Source: Actinomadura physcomitrii (GTDB lineage: Bacteria > Actinomycetota > Actinomycetes > Streptosporangiales > Streptosporangiaceae). From it: 49,838 nt of DNA. The translations under genes and the position numbers were made by a program. Position 1 is the first letter of the stretch; every line of letters begins with the position of its first letter. The notes under the pieces are model-generated. The model ran no database searches, was not told the DNA's origin, and saw only the letters and a program-made list of their open reading frames with translations. The DNA lies in contig NZ_WBMS02000064.1 in NCBI RefSeq assembly GCF_008923205.2, positions 1-49,838 of the forward strand, read 5' to 3'. Of this stretch, positions 9,830 to 19,082 are shown piece by piece.

Positions 9830-10108
9830 ATGCCCCCCGCCCCCTCCCCCGCGAACGCATGGTCCCCGTCGCCGCGCGGGCCGGCGCGCCCGCGCGCCGG
9901 CTCTCTCCGCGCCGCCCGCCCCGTCCGCTACTCGGTCCGCCGCGAGGGCATCCGCATCGTCCGCCGTTTCCGCAGTCCGGAGTGGATCCTCACCCGTACG
10001 CGACCGGAATGGACCCGCTTCTGGACTCTGTGCGCGCGGCTCGAATGGGCCGTCGCCACCGCCCGGGTCGAACGGGTCCGCCGCCGGGCCCGCCCGCTCT
10101 GGCGCTGA
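9830..10108 (+). CDS. Small basic tryptophan-rich protein, unknown function
   Basis: The 92-residue product is rich in Arg and Trp (REGIRIVRRFRSPEWILT, then PEWTRFWTLCARLEWAV) and has no signal peptide or membrane helix. Third codon positions from about residue 30 to the end are almost all G or C, much better than the competing frames, so it is likely coding. GAGGAG lies 8 bases before the ATG. No family is recognised. The high positive charge could suit nucleic-acid or membrane-surface binding, but nothing more can be said. Confidence 0.55.
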   Translation: MPPAPSPANAWSPSPRGPARPRAGSLRAARPVRYSVRREGIRIVRRFRSPEWILTRTRPEWTRFWTLCARLEWAVATARVERVRRRARPLWR

Positions 10109-10252
10109 CCGGCGCGCCCGCCCGCCGGGGCCCGCGTGAACGGGCGCCGGCGGCGCGCCCGCCCCGGCGCGCCACCGACGTCGTCCCGTCCTGTTCCGGT
10201 GGAGGATCCTCATCCCGGAGAGATTTCTCCACCGGCGCCTTCCGGTCGGCCG

Positions 10253-11497
10253 CTACCGCGCGTCCGCGTCCAGCGCGGGCGCGGGGCGCCGCGCCACCGC
10301 GAAGGCCGGGGGCGTCCGGTGGACGATGTGCCGGGCGATCCGGCGCGCCGCGAAGCCCGCGCCGTGCACGAACCGCATCACCGGCCCGAACGTCGGCGCC
10401 GCCGCCAGCCCCGCGAAGTACAAGCCCGGCATCGACGACTCGAAGTGCGCGCTGAGCACCGGCGCGCCGAGCCGGCTGTCCACCCGCACCCGCAGCTCCG
10501 GCGACAGCAGCTCCAGCCGCCCGACCTCCGGTACGAACCCGGTCGCGGCGATCACGTGCTCGGCCTCCACGACGAGGCGCCGCCCCGTCCGGTCGACGGT
10601 GGTGACCGCGATGACGTCGTCCTGCTCGGCGGCCTTCACCAGCCGCCGCCCGGTCGACACGCGGATCCGCTCGTCCAGCCGGTCCCGCAGCCACCACGCG
10701 CCGGCGGGCGGCAGCGTCTCGCGGACCAGCCGCAGCCGGGTCCGCTCCGGCAGGTACCGGACGACACCGGGCCGCTCCGCCCACACCCACGTCCGGTAGC
10801 CCGTGCCGAGCCCGGACCGCGGGCCCTCCCGCAGCCGCTCCCCGAGGGTGCGGTGCTCCTTCGGCACCGCGTTCCAGTCGAGCTCGCCGCGCCGCGCGAT
10901 GACGTGCGGGTGCGCGCCCGCGTCGGCGAGCAGCACCGCCGTCTCCAGCGCGGACTGCCCGGCCCCGACGACCGCGACGTCCTTGCCCGCGAACAGGCTC
11001 AGGTCGCGGTGGTCGCCGCTGTGCGAGACGAGCCAGGACGGCATGCCCGACAGCTCCGCGGGGATGTGCGCGAACGGGCCGACGCCGACCGCGACCACGA
11101 CGGCGCGGGCCGCGATCACCTCGCCGGTGGCGAGGGACACCTGGTACTCGGAAGGGCCGCCCCGCGCGACCTTCACCACCTCGCCGGGCTCGACGCCCGG
11201 GACCGTCTGCTCGGCGAACCAGCGGCCGTAGGCGACGAAGGTGTCCAGCGGGATCGGCTGCCCGAGCCGCCACTCCGGGTGGCGGTCGGTGAAGCGCAGG
11301 CCGTCCTGCGGCGCCCCGAGGTCGGAGGCGAAGGGCTCGGACTTCAGGTACATGCCCTCGGGCATGCTCGTGGCCCAGTACTCCATCGGCGTACCGATGA
11401 TCCGTACGCCGAGCCCGAGGTTCTGCAGGTGGGCGGCGGTCGACAGGCCGTAGGGCCCGGCGCCGACGATGACGGCGTCGCTGACCGAGTCGGTCAT
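10253..11497 (-). CDS. FAD/NAD(P)-dependent oxidoreductase (flavin monooxygenase-like)
   Basis: The 414-residue cytoplasmic protein has an N-terminal FAD-binding Rossmann motif GAGPYGLSTAAHL and a second dinucleotide motif VVGAGQSALETAVLL near residue 170, which would bind NADPH. An ATGFVPEV motif typical of class B flavin monooxygenases and lysine/ornithine N-monooxygenase-like proteins follows near residue 315. It lies 77 bases downstream of the ATP-grasp gene on the same strand and probably shares its transcript. The substrate is unknown; a modification step for the polysaccharide or a small molecule made with the ATP-grasp enzyme is possible. Confidence 0.8.
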   Translation of the reverse strand: MTDSVSDAVIVGAGPYGLSTAAHLQNLGLGVRIIGTPMEYWATSMPEGMYLKSEPFASDLGAPQDGLRFTDRHPEWRLGQPIPLDTFVAYGRWFAEQTVPGVEPGEVVKVARGGPSEYQVSLATGEVIAARAVVVAVGVGPFAHIPAELSGMPSWLVSHSGDHRDLSLFAGKDVAVVGAGQSALETAVLLADAGAHPHVIARRGELDWNAVPKEHRTLGERLREGPRSGLGTGYRTWVWAERPGVVRYLPERTRLRLVRETLPPAGAWWLRDRLDERIRVSTGRRLVKAAEQDDVIAVTTVDRTGRRLVVEAEHVIAATGFVPEVGRLELLSPELRVRVDSRLGAPVLSAHFESSMPGLYFAGLAAAPTFGPVMRFVHGAGFAARRIARHIVHRTPPAFAVARRPAPALDADAR

Positions 11498-11574
11498 TTC
11501 TCGTTCCCCCGAAAGTGTGTCGTGCTCGTGGCGGCGCCGCGTCCCCCGGCGGCGCCGATGGTGCGCCGGCCGGC

Positions 11575-12885
11575 TCAGCGGCCGGCCGGGCGGGGCGTGC
11601 GTCCCCGCGCGCCCCCGGCGGCGCGCAGCACGCTCTGCCCGCCCATGGCCAGGAACGGCGGCAGGTCGTCGCCGGCGTACCAGGCCAGCTCGTCGGCCTC
11701 GCGCAGCGGGCGGAGGGTCCCCGCGCGCAGCAGCGGCCGGCCGAGCGTCTGCCGCAGGTAGTGGTTCTCCACCAGCAGCCGGCGGCCGAACGCCGGCAGC
11801 GCCGGCGGGACGTCGCGCCCGGACTGGTCCAGGTGCAGGACGCGGACGAGGTCGAGCCCGCGCCGGTCGGTGAACAGCCGGAACTGCGCGCCGAGCCGCG
11901 GGTTGAAGTCGAGCAGGTGGTAGGCGCCGGTCCCGGCGTCGAACCGGAAGTCCAGGTCGACCGGCCCCCGGCAGCCCATCAGCTGGGCGGTCCGCACCGC
12001 GAGCCGCTCCAGCTCGGGGTTGCGGGCCCACTCCCCGGCGACCGTGTGGCCGGCCTGCGGCGGATGCGCGAGGTGCTTGCGGCCGGTCGCGCCGAACAGG
12101 CAGTCCAGCGACGCGTCGAAGTAGCCGTGGAAGAACCAGTCGCCGCCGTCCGGCGGGATGCGCCGCTGCAGGATCAGCGGGCCCGCGCCGCCGTCCGGGT
12201 CGCGCCGGAGCCCGGCCGCGAACAGCCGGTACGCCTCGTCAAGGGTGTGCGCGACGGTGGTGCTGCGCATGCCCGGCGGCAGCCGCCACGGCCGCGCCCA
12301 CTTGGCGATCAGCGGTAGGCCGAGCTCGGCGGCGGCGTCCTCGACGTCGGCGGCGCCGCGCGGCGTGCGGCTCTGCGGGCACGGCACGCCGTGCTCCCGG
12401 AGCGCGGCGATGAGCTGCGACTTGTCGGCGACGCGGCGCGGGACGTCGCGGTCCTGGCGCGGGAAGACGAACGCGGACGCGAGCGCCTCGGCGTGCTCGG
12501 CGACGAACAGCGCGCCGGCGTCGTCGACGGGCAGCAGCAGCGCGGGGCCGCCGATCCGCTCGGCGATCCGGTGCAGGTGGGCGGCCAGCTCGGCGGGACG
12601 CTCGGCGGGCGGCCCCCACGGGTGCCCCCGGTACAGGTAGCGGGAGCGGGACGCCGGGCTGGCGCGGTCCTCCAGCATGGCGTGCACCGGCACCCCGGCG
12701 CGGCCGAGGGAGCGGATCGCGCCGAGGCTGCCGTGGTGGAAGCGGTTGCGGTCGGTGCGCAGCAGCAGGACGGGCAGTCCGGGGTCCAGGAGCGGCGCCG
12801 GCGGCGTCCGCGCCTCCTCCGGGGACGGCCCTGCGGCCCCCCGGGGACTCCGCCCGAAGGCGGTGAACAGTGTTTCGAGGAACAT
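11575..12885 (-). CDS. ATP-grasp domain ligase
   Basis: The 436-residue protein has a pre-ATP-grasp domain (LLRTDRNRFHHGSLGAIRSL) and an ATP-grasp core. ADKSQLIAALREHGVP is the usual substrate/ATP cap, GLPLIAKWARPW holds the ATP-binding lysine, and DLDFRFDAGTGAYHLLDFNPR matches the metal-binding DFNPR motif. Family members join a carboxylate to an amine or other nucleophile using ATP. Its position between exopolysaccharide genes and a flavoprotein suggests a tailoring role. The ATG at 12885 has only a weak upstream AGGA. It is divergent from the GH26-like gene with about 134 bases between them. Confidence 0.8.
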   Translation of the reverse strand: MFLETLFTAFGRSPRGAAGPSPEEARTPPAPLLDPGLPVLLLRTDRNRFHHGSLGAIRSLGRAGVPVHAMLEDRASPASRSRYLYRGHPWGPPAERPAELAAHLHRIAERIGGPALLLPVDDAGALFVAEHAEALASAFVFPRQDRDVPRRVADKSQLIAALREHGVPCPQSRTPRGAADVEDAAAELGLPLIAKWARPWRLPPGMRSTTVAHTLDEAYRLFAAGLRRDPDGGAGPLILQRRIPPDGGDWFFHGYFDASLDCLFGATGRKHLAHPPQAGHTVAGEWARNPELERLAVRTAQLMGCRGPVDLDFRFDAGTGAYHLLDFNPRLGAQFRLFTDRRGLDLVRVLHLDQSGRDVPPALPAFGRRLLVENHYLRQTLGRPLLRAGTLRPLREADELAWYAGDDLPPFLAMGGQSVLRAAGGARGRTPRPAGR

Positions 12886-13019
12886 CCGGATCAGCCGGCC
12901 GGTTCCTGCGGCGGGTCTTGGCGCACGGCGTGCCCTTCCCTTTTCCAGGTAAATTTTGTTTTGTGATCGGCCGCTTGGCCGATTCGTTCGCCGCGGCCGC
13001 CAGAGGGCATACATTACGC

Positions 13020-14444
13020 ATGCAAGCTGGGAATATCCATTCGACCGGGCGGCGGCCGCGGGAAACACCGCGGAAAAGGCGTGCCGCGTTCTTTCCGGTC
13101 CCGACGGTATTGCTCGCCACCGCCGCGCTGGCCGCGCTCGCGGCGTCCACGCTGGTCGGCTGGTTCCGGCCGCAGGCCGCGCACAGAACGGTGAATTATG
13201 TGCCCTTGGGGGCATTTCTCGGGTCGGGCGCGGAGGGCGTCGCCCGGGTGGAGCGGTTCCAGCGCTGGCTGGGCACGCCGGTCACCGTCGGGCGCACCTA
13301 CCTGCCGGGCGACTCCTGGGAGGACGTCGAGGGCCCGCCGCAGATCCTGCTGCCCTGGACGCGCTGGCGGGAGGCCGACCCGCGCCGGATGCTCGCCGTC
13401 AACGTGCCGATGATGGCGCCGAACGAGGCGGGGCTGCCCCCGGTGGTGGTGTCCTCGCTGCTGCGCGGCGGCGCGTCGGGCGCGTTCGACGAGCACTACC
13501 GGACGCTCGCGCGGCACCTGGTGGAGCTGGGCGCGGGCGGCTCTGTGATCGTCCTCGGCTGGGAGATGAACGGCGAGGTGTACGACGGCCGCTGCGCGCC
13601 GAACCCGGCCGCGTGGAAGGCGTACTGGCGGCGCATCGTCGCGGCGATGCGCGCGGTTCCCGGCGCGCGTTTCCGGTTCGATTTCGCGCCGACCCGCGGC
13701 CGTGACGCGATCCCGTGGACGGAGTGCTATCCGGGCGACGACGTGGTGGACATCATCGGTTCCGACAGCTATGACCAGCCACCCGGTGAGTCGTTCCAGG
13801 AGTACATCGACGAGCCGTACGGGATGAAGGCGCAGGCGGACTTCGCCGCCGCGCACGGAAAGCCCATCTCCTTTCCGGAATGGGGCCTGTTCCGCAACTC
13901 CGACAACCCCGAATATATCCAGGGAATGCATGACTGGATCGTGTCCCATAACGTGGTCTACCAGTCGGTCACGGACTACTGCCCGCACGGCGTGTGGGAA
14001 TGCGGCGCGAACCCGCGGTCGGCGCGGGCCTACCGGGAGCTGTTCGGCGGGGTGACCGCGCCGTCGCCCGTGGCGCCCGGCAACGTCGCCACGCCGCCGA
14101 TCGCCCCGCCGCCCTCGGCGCCGGCCCCGCCGGCCGGGCCGGCGTCGCCACCGGCGTCCGCCCCGGTGCCCGCTCCGCCTTCCGGGGCGCAGCCCGCCGG
14201 AGGGCCGCCGTCCGGGGCGGCGGTCCCGCCGCCGGCACCGGCGAGCACCTCGCCCGCACCGCCGTGGAAACCGCCGGCGCGTTCCGCGCCCGACATCGCG
14301 AGGGCCTCCGAACCGGCGCGGACGTCCGTGCCGAGGCCGCCGGCGCCCGCGAGCTCGCGGGCCACGCCGTCCGGCACCGGCCCGCGGCCTGCGACCTCGC
14401 GGGTGACCGCGGCGAGGCGCGCGACCGTCCCGGCGATGTCGTAG
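13020..14444 (+). CDS. Exported GH26-like endoglycanase with Pro/Ala-rich tail
   Basis: The 474-residue protein has an uncleaved or signal-type helix (about 24-48), then a glycosidase domain to about residue 345. VLGWEMNGEVYDG (Glu182) fits the GH26 acid/base motif and PISFPEWGLFRN (Glu287) the nucleophile. GH26 enzymes cut beta-mannans and related glucans. Placement inside the exopolysaccharide locus, on the opposite strand, suggests that it trims the polymer. The tail after residue 345 is proline- and alanine-rich. Its last 415 bases overlap the minus-strand glycosyltransferase reading, so the true extent of one of the two tails is uncertain. Confidence 0.75.
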   Translation: MQAGNIHSTGRRPRETPRKRRAAFFPVPTVLLATAALAALAASTLVGWFRPQAAHRTVNYVPLGAFLGSGAEGVARVERFQRWLGTPVTVGRTYLPGDSWEDVEGPPQILLPWTRWREADPRRMLAVNVPMMAPNEAGLPPVVVSSLLRGGASGAFDEHYRTLARHLVELGAGGSVIVLGWEMNGEVYDGRCAPNPAAWKAYWRRIVAAMRAVPGARFRFDFAPTRGRDAIPWTECYPGDDVVDIIGSDSYDQPPGESFQEYIDEPYGMKAQADFAAAHGKPISFPEWGLFRNSDNPEYIQGMHDWIVSHNVVYQSVTDYCPHGVWECGANPRSARAYRELFGGVTAPSPVAPGNVATPPIAPPPSAPAPPAGPASPPASAPVPAPPSGAQPAGGPPSGAAVPPPAPASTSPAPPWKPPARSAPDIARASEPARTSVPRPPAPASSRATPSGTGPRPATSRVTAARRATVPAMS

Positions 14445-15468
14445 GCCGCCGCGGCCGCCGCCGCCTCGCGGCCCTCCCGCTCGGCGACCCCCGGGAACAG
14501 CAGCCGCGCCGCCATCGCGTCGGCGAGCGCGCCCGGGTCCTCGGCCGGCACCAGCGCGCCGAGCCCGGGACGGACGACCTCCGCGATGCCGGGGATGTCC
14601 GTCCCGACGAGGCAGCGGCCGGTGGCGAGCGCCTCCAGCGCGGTCAGCGGCAGCCCCTCCCAGCGCGACGGCAGCACGACCACGTTCGCGGCGGCCAGCC
14701 AGTCCCGCGGGTCCGGCACCGCCGGGACGAACCGGACGCCCGGCGCCCGGCGGCGCAGCGCGTCCAGGTCCTCGCCGTCGCCGACGATCGCGAGCAGCGC
14801 GGACGGGCACCGGGCGGCGACCGCGGGCCACGCCGCGACCAGCACGTCCTGCGCCTTCTGCCGGGTCACCCGGCCGACGCACACCGCGAGCGGCGCGGCG
14901 GCGGGCAGTCCCAGCCGGGTCCGCGCGGCGAGCCGCGCGGCCGCGTCGGCGGGCCCGAACCGGCGCCGGTCCACCCCGTTGCGGACGAGCCGGAACGGGC
15001 CGCGGACCCCGGCCCGCATCCCGGTCCGCAGCTCCCCCTCGCCGACGCAGACGAGCGCGTCGGCGCGGCGGGCCGCGTACCGCTCCCAGAGCCGGCTGGC
15101 CGCGACCAGCCGTGCGGCTGGAAGATCGCGGGCACCCCGGCGGGGCGGCGCAGCAGCCGTCCCGCGAGGCCCGCCTTCGCGGAGTGCAGGTGGACGACGT
15201 CGGGCTGGAAGCCCTTGACCAGGCGGCGCAGCCGCAGCGCCTCCAGCGGTGTCCCCGGGCCGGGGGCGCGGCCGGCGTCCCAGTTGAACCACGGCACGCC
15301 CGCCGCCGCGCACCGGGCGGGCAGGTCGCCGCCGGCCGGGCAGGCGACCGCCACCTCCCAGCCGCGGCGCCGCTGGTCGGCGACCGCCTGGCCGACGTAG
15401 ACGGCGACGCCGCCCGCGTTCGGCTGGCTGACGTGCAGGACGCGCAGCGGCTCGGCGGCGTCAGCCAT
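14030..15468 (-). pseudogene. GT4 glycosyltransferase broken by frameshift/deletion
   Basis: The start (ATG 15468) encodes a GT4 N-terminal domain (VLHVSQPNAGGVAVYVGQAV, then DVVHLHSAKAGLAG and FQPHGW). About 15110 the frame breaks. The C-terminal donor domain continues in another frame (ASRLWERYAARRADALVCVG, GRVTRQKAQDVL, PSRWEGLPLTALEALATG). The usual spacer between HGWS and WERYAARR is too short by several residues, so this is a small deletion that also shifts frame. The break lies at a GGCTGG-TCGCGG-CCAGCC palindrome. It may be a real inactivation or an assembly error. The frame runs on to 14030, but recognisable homology ends near 14440. The start overlaps the upstream GNAT gene by 8 bases, so this was the last gene of the coupled operon. 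Confidence 0.8.
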
Positions 15469-17014
15469 CCCCGGCCCGCCCGCCCTTCCCCGCGCCCGCC
15501 TCCCCGTCGCGCCCCGGCCCCGCTTCACTTACCGGCAGGGCGGCACCCCCCGGCCCCGCGCCACGCACCGCCTCCCCGCCGTCGACCGGCACAGCGTCGC
15601 CCCCCGGCATCCCGTCATCGCGCACCGGCAAGGCGTCGCGCACCGGCAGGGCGTCACTTACCGGTAGGGCGTCGCGCACCGCCTCCCCGTCGCGGACTGG
15701 CACAGCGTCACGCACGGGCGTCCCGTCATCGCGCGCCGGCGCCCCGTCGCTTACCGCCGGGGCGTCGCGCACCGGCAGGGCGTCGTGGCGCGGTTGCGGG
15801 ACGTCCTCGCGGCTCGCGCTGGTCGGCAGCGCGTCCTCGCGCGGCGCGTCCTGCGGATCGGGCTCGGGCGGCGGCACCGTCGCGGGACGGTGGTGGCGGC
15901 GGGCGGCGAGGCCCGCGCGGACCAGCGCCAGCCCCGCGAACACCGGCGCCGGGAAGGCGCGGCCGAGGACGATCCGCTGGTTCTGGACGCGGTGCGGCCG
16001 CCATTTCAGCTTGTAGGGCTCCTCGCCGCGCAGCAGGTTGACGGCCTGCCGGCCGCGGGCGCGCGCGATGGCGAGGTCCTCGCGCAGCAGCATCAGCGCC
16101 ACGTCCACGCTGCCGCGCAGCTCCGGGATCGCCCCGTACAGGTAGGCGCCGACGAACCGGTGCCCGATGAGGACGAGGTCGCTCGCGACGAGCCGCCCGT
16201 CCCAGTGGTACCGCAGCACGGCGGCGCGGCCCTCGCGGACCATCGCGGCGCCCGCCTCGGCCAGGTGCCGGCGGAACCGCTCGCGGGAGTGCTCGGGGTT
16301 CATCGGCCGGCCCCGCCACTGCCGGGCGTGCAGGTCCAGCAGGGCGGCGATCGCGTCCGCCGCCTCCTCGGGCGGGACGGTCTCGACCGTGACGCCCCGC
16401 ACGTCGATCTTGCGGAGCTTCGCGCGCATCTTGCCGGCGCTGCGGCGCGGCAGCCGGTCCATGACCTCGGCGATGTCGGTGCAGGGCAGCTCCATGCACA
16501 CCGACGCGGGCATCGGCCACGTCCGGCCGGGCCAGCGCCGCGCCACCTGGTGGACGACCGAGCCGGGCCGCACCTCGCGCAGGTCGATCGCGCAGCGGCC
16601 GCGCATCCCGTGCAGGGCGCGCGCGAGGTGCTCGACGGCGCCGTCCGCGTACGCGGGGTCGAGCAGGAAGTCGGTGAAGTCGCTCTGCCCCTCGGCGATC
16701 GGCACCAGCACGGGGAAGCCCCAGCGGCCCGCGGTCATCAGCGGCGCGGCGGCGACGAGGCGGCCCCGGTACCGGACGAGGACGAGTCGCAGCCGTCCGC
16801 GGATGCCGTACCAGCCCCACCAGGCGCTCAGCCATTCGGGGGACTGGAATGGGGTGGCCTCCGGGCAGCGCTCGTACAGTTCGCGCAGCTCATCGGCCAG
16901 TTCGAGGAGGGCGCCCTCGTCGCGGCGCACCTCCACCTGCCAGGCCGCGGCTCGCGCGGCGGGCCCGGCCGGCCCGGCGGCCCGGCTCGGGCGGATCATG
17001 CTGGACAGCGTCAC
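15461..17014 (-). CDS. FemAB/GNAT-like acyltransferase of the exopolysaccharide operon
   Basis: The 517-residue protein has two GNAT-like halves, as in the CelD/BcsL and FemAB group. TPFQSPEWLSAWWGWYG starts the first half; VLRYHWDGRLVASDLVLI, GAYLYGAIPELRG and LLRGEEPYKLKW mark the second. Such enzymes transfer acyl or aminoacyl groups to cell-envelope polymers. The last 140 residues are a disordered, Asp/Pro-rich repeat (ALPVRD and related units) encoded by a degenerate 15-bp repeat. The GTG start at 17014 overlaps the preceding TGA (GTGA), so translation is probably coupled. Confidence 0.8.
   Translation of the reverse strand: MTLSSMIRPSRAAGPAGPAARAAAWQVEVRRDEGALLELADELRELYERCPEATPFQSPEWLSAWWGWYGIRGRLRLVLVRYRGRLVAAAPLMTAGRWGFPVLVPIAEGQSDFTDFLLDPAYADGAVEHLARALHGMRGRCAIDLREVRPGSVVHQVARRWPGRTWPMPASVCMELPCTDIAEVMDRLPRRSAGKMRAKLRKIDVRGVTVETVPPEEAADAIAALLDLHARQWRGRPMNPEHSRERFRRHLAEAGAAMVREGRAAVLRYHWDGRLVASDLVLIGHRFVGAYLYGAIPELRGSVDVALMLLREDLAIARARGRQAVNLLRGEEPYKLKWRPHRVQNQRIVLGRAFPAPVFAGLALVRAGLAARRHHRPATVPPPEPDPQDAPREDALPTSASREDVPQPRHDALPVRDAPAVSDGAPARDDGTPVRDAVPVRDGEAVRDALPVSDALPVRDALPVRDDGMPGGDAVPVDGGEAVRGAGPGGAALPVSEAGPGRDGEAGAGKGGRAGDG
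15526..15790 (-). repeat. Degenerate 15-bp repeat within the GNAT-like gene tail
   Basis: Units close to CGCACCGGCAGGGCG (plus strand) recur many times, often 15 bases apart with variants such as CTTACCGGTAGGGCG. On the coding strand they give repeats of (A/G)-x-P-V-x-D. This looks like in-frame expansion of a linker. Confidence 0.7.
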
Positions 17015-17937
17015 GAGTGCACCTCCACGGGTTCGGTGGCGGGGCTCGGCACGGCCCCGCGCGGCGGGCGGGACGCGTCGTGCTGGCCCCGCTGCTGGGC
17101 TCGGCCGCGGCGCCCGCTGAGGACGGCGGCGCCGAGCCCGGCGAGCAGCACGCCGGACGCGGTGCCGACCGCGACGTCGAGCGGCGGGTTCGGCGACGAC
17201 GGCGCCGACGGGGTCGCGGCCATGCTCATCAGCGCGACGCGGACGCCGGTGTCGGAGCGGTGCGACGTGCCGTAGCGGACGAGGGCGTCGGCGGCGGCGT
17301 TGGCGAACGCGGCGGCGCCGGCCGGGCTGTCCGCGCTGCCCGCGAGCTTGATGAGCGGCGTGTCGGGCGAGGTGGACGACTGGATGTGGTCGCGGGTGGC
17401 GGCCATCGCGCCGTCCGGCAGCGGGATCGAGGAGTAGGCGAGGGTCTCCGGCAGCGGCGCGAGCCGGCCGAACGCCTGCGCGAAGCTGACCGCGGCGGGT
17501 CCCTGGCCGCCGGGGCCGTCGTCCACGACGAGGACGTAGGCGGTGGCGGTGTAGGTCGCCGGCGCGAACAGGGCGTAGCCGAGGCCGCCGAGGAATCCGC
17601 TGAGCACGAGCGCGATGAGCAGCCCGAACCGGCGGAGGAACGCGGCGGCCGGGGTGCGCAGCCGGCCGGCGACGGCACCGGCGACCGCCCCGGCGGCGCG
17701 GCCGGGAGTGGCGGCGGCGCGCCGCGTCGTCGCCCGGCCGGTCTTGCCCCGGTCGGCCTTGCCGCGATCGGGCGCGGCGTGGGCGGGCTCGGTGCGGCCG
17801 GGCTCGGTGCGAGCGGGCCCGGCGTGACCGGACTGCGCGTGACCGGCCTCGGCGCGGGCGGGCTCGGTGGGCGGGCCGCCGCCTCCGGTGGCCGGTTTCC
17901 CGGTGGCAGGCTTCTTCGTGGCGTCGCGTTGCGACAT
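17011..17937 (-). CDS. Wzz/YveK-like polysaccharide chain-length protein
   Basis: The 308-residue membrane protein has a long charged Pro/Ala/Arg-rich N-terminal tail (about 1-95) inside the cell. A first membrane helix (about 103-125, LLIALVLSGFLGGLGYALF) is followed by an extracytoplasmic domain beginning PATYTATAYVLV, the usual Wzz signature. A second helix lies near residue 255-275. No Walker kinase domain is present. Such proteins set polymer length with Wzy. The tail has imperfect repeats (SGHAGPARTEPGRTEPAHA). It lies 24 bases after the GT4 gene and overlaps the next gene by GTGA. Confidence 0.8.
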   Translation of the reverse strand: MSQRDATKKPATGKPATGGGGPPTEPARAEAGHAQSGHAGPARTEPGRTEPAHAAPDRGKADRGKTGRATTRRAAATPGRAAGAVAGAVAGRLRTPAAAFLRRFGLLIALVLSGFLGGLGYALFAPATYTATAYVLVVDDGPGGQGPAAVSFAQAFGRLAPLPETLAYSSIPLPDGAMAATRDHIQSSTSPDTPLIKLAGSADSPAGAAAFANAAADALVRYGTSHRSDTGVRVALMSMAATPSAPSSPNPPLDVAVGTASGVLLAGLGAAVLSGRRGRAQQRGQHDASRPPRGAVPSPATEPVEVHS

Positions 17938-17960
17938 CGGCTGACCCTTCTCTCGTGCCG

Positions 17961-19082
17961 TCAGGTCGGGATGGACTCGCGGGCGGGCCGCGTCCGCCCG
18001 GTGCTCGGCATGCCGCCGGTGTAGAGGCGGGCGAGTTTCGCGGCCTGCTCCGCGATGGCGTAGCGGTGGACGGCCGCCGGCACCGGGACCCGTCCGGTGC
18101 GGCGCGCGAGGGCGGCGCCCCAGGCGTCCGGACCGGCGGCGGCGGGCAGGCGGGTGGCGTGCGGCGCGTCGTCGGGGGGAAGGTCGTCGAGGGCCGGGCA
18201 GGCGGTGCGGACGGCGGGGAGCCCGGCGGCGAGCGCCTCCAGGACGCCGAGGCCGAACGTCTCCTGCGCGGACGGGGCGGCGTACACGTCCAGCGCGGCG
18301 AGGACGGACGCGACGTCACCGGTCCCGCCCGCGAAGACGACGCGGCCGGCGACGGCGGGCGCCGCGGCGAGCCGTTCGAGCCGCGCGCGCTCGGGGCCGT
18401 CGCCCGCGATGAGCAGCCGCAGGCCGGGCGTCCGGGCGGCGGCGCCGATGAGCAGGTCGATCCGCTTGGTCGGGACGAGGCGGCCGACGGTGCCGGCGAC
18501 GTGCGCGTCCATCGGGATGCCGAGGCGGCGGCGGGTCTCGGCGCGCCGCGCGGGGTCGAACGCGAACGCGGCGGCGTCGATCCCGTTGGGGATGACCGTG
18601 ATGCGGCCGGGCGGGACGCCCCAGGCGCGCAGCCGCGCCGCGACCGTCGGCGACACCGCGACCGTCACCGTCCCGAGCCGCTCGGTCGCCCGGTAGAGGG
18701 CCCGCACGGCGCGGGTGGTGCGGCGTCCCTCGATGTGCCCGTCGCCGAGGGAGTGCTCCGTGGCGATGATGCGGGGCGTCCCGGCGAGGCGCGCGGCGAC
18801 GCGCCCGTAGACGCAGGCCCGGTACAGGTGCGTGTGGACGACGCCGTACCGGCCGTCGCGGATCAGCCGGACGAGCCGCGGCAGCGCGGCGAGGTCGCGG
18901 TTGCCGCGCATGCCGAGCTCGTGGACCGGCACGCCGCCGCCCCGGATCCGCTCCCCCAGCACGCCCGCGTGCGTCAGCGTCGCCACCTCGCACTCCATGG
19001 GCAGGTGGCGCAGGAGCAGCGCGAGCTGGTGCTCGGCGCCGCCGTGCTCCAGTCCGGTGATCACGTGCAGGACGCGGGTCAC
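17961..19082 (-). CDS. GT4 family glycosyltransferase
   Basis: The 373-residue protein begins VTRVLHVITGLEHGGAEHQL, a classic GT4 acceptor-side start (GGAE). It continues with DVVH-like GVVHTHLYRACVYGR, VSPTVAARLRAWGV, VIPNGIDAAAF, GRLVPTKRIDLLI and AAPSAQETFGLGVLEALAAGLP, the donor-binding E-x7-E motif. It should add a sugar to the lipid-linked repeat unit at the inner membrane face. The GTG start at 19082 shares GTGA with the stop of the deacetylase gene. Confidence 0.9.
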   Translation of the reverse strand: MTRVLHVITGLEHGGAEHQLALLLRHLPMECEVATLTHAGVLGERIRGGGVPVHELGMRGNRDLAALPRLVRLIRDGRYGVVHTHLYRACVYGRVAARLAGTPRIIATEHSLGDGHIEGRRTTRAVRALYRATERLGTVTVAVSPTVAARLRAWGVPPGRITVIPNGIDAAAFAFDPARRAETRRRLGIPMDAHVAGTVGRLVPTKRIDLLIGAAARTPGLRLLIAGDGPERARLERLAAAPAVAGRVVFAGGTGDVASVLAALDVYAAPSAQETFGLGVLEALAAGLPAVRTACPALDDLPPDDAPHATRLPAAAGPDAWGAALARRTGRVPVPAAVHRYAIAEQAAKLARLYTGGMPSTGRTRPARESIPT

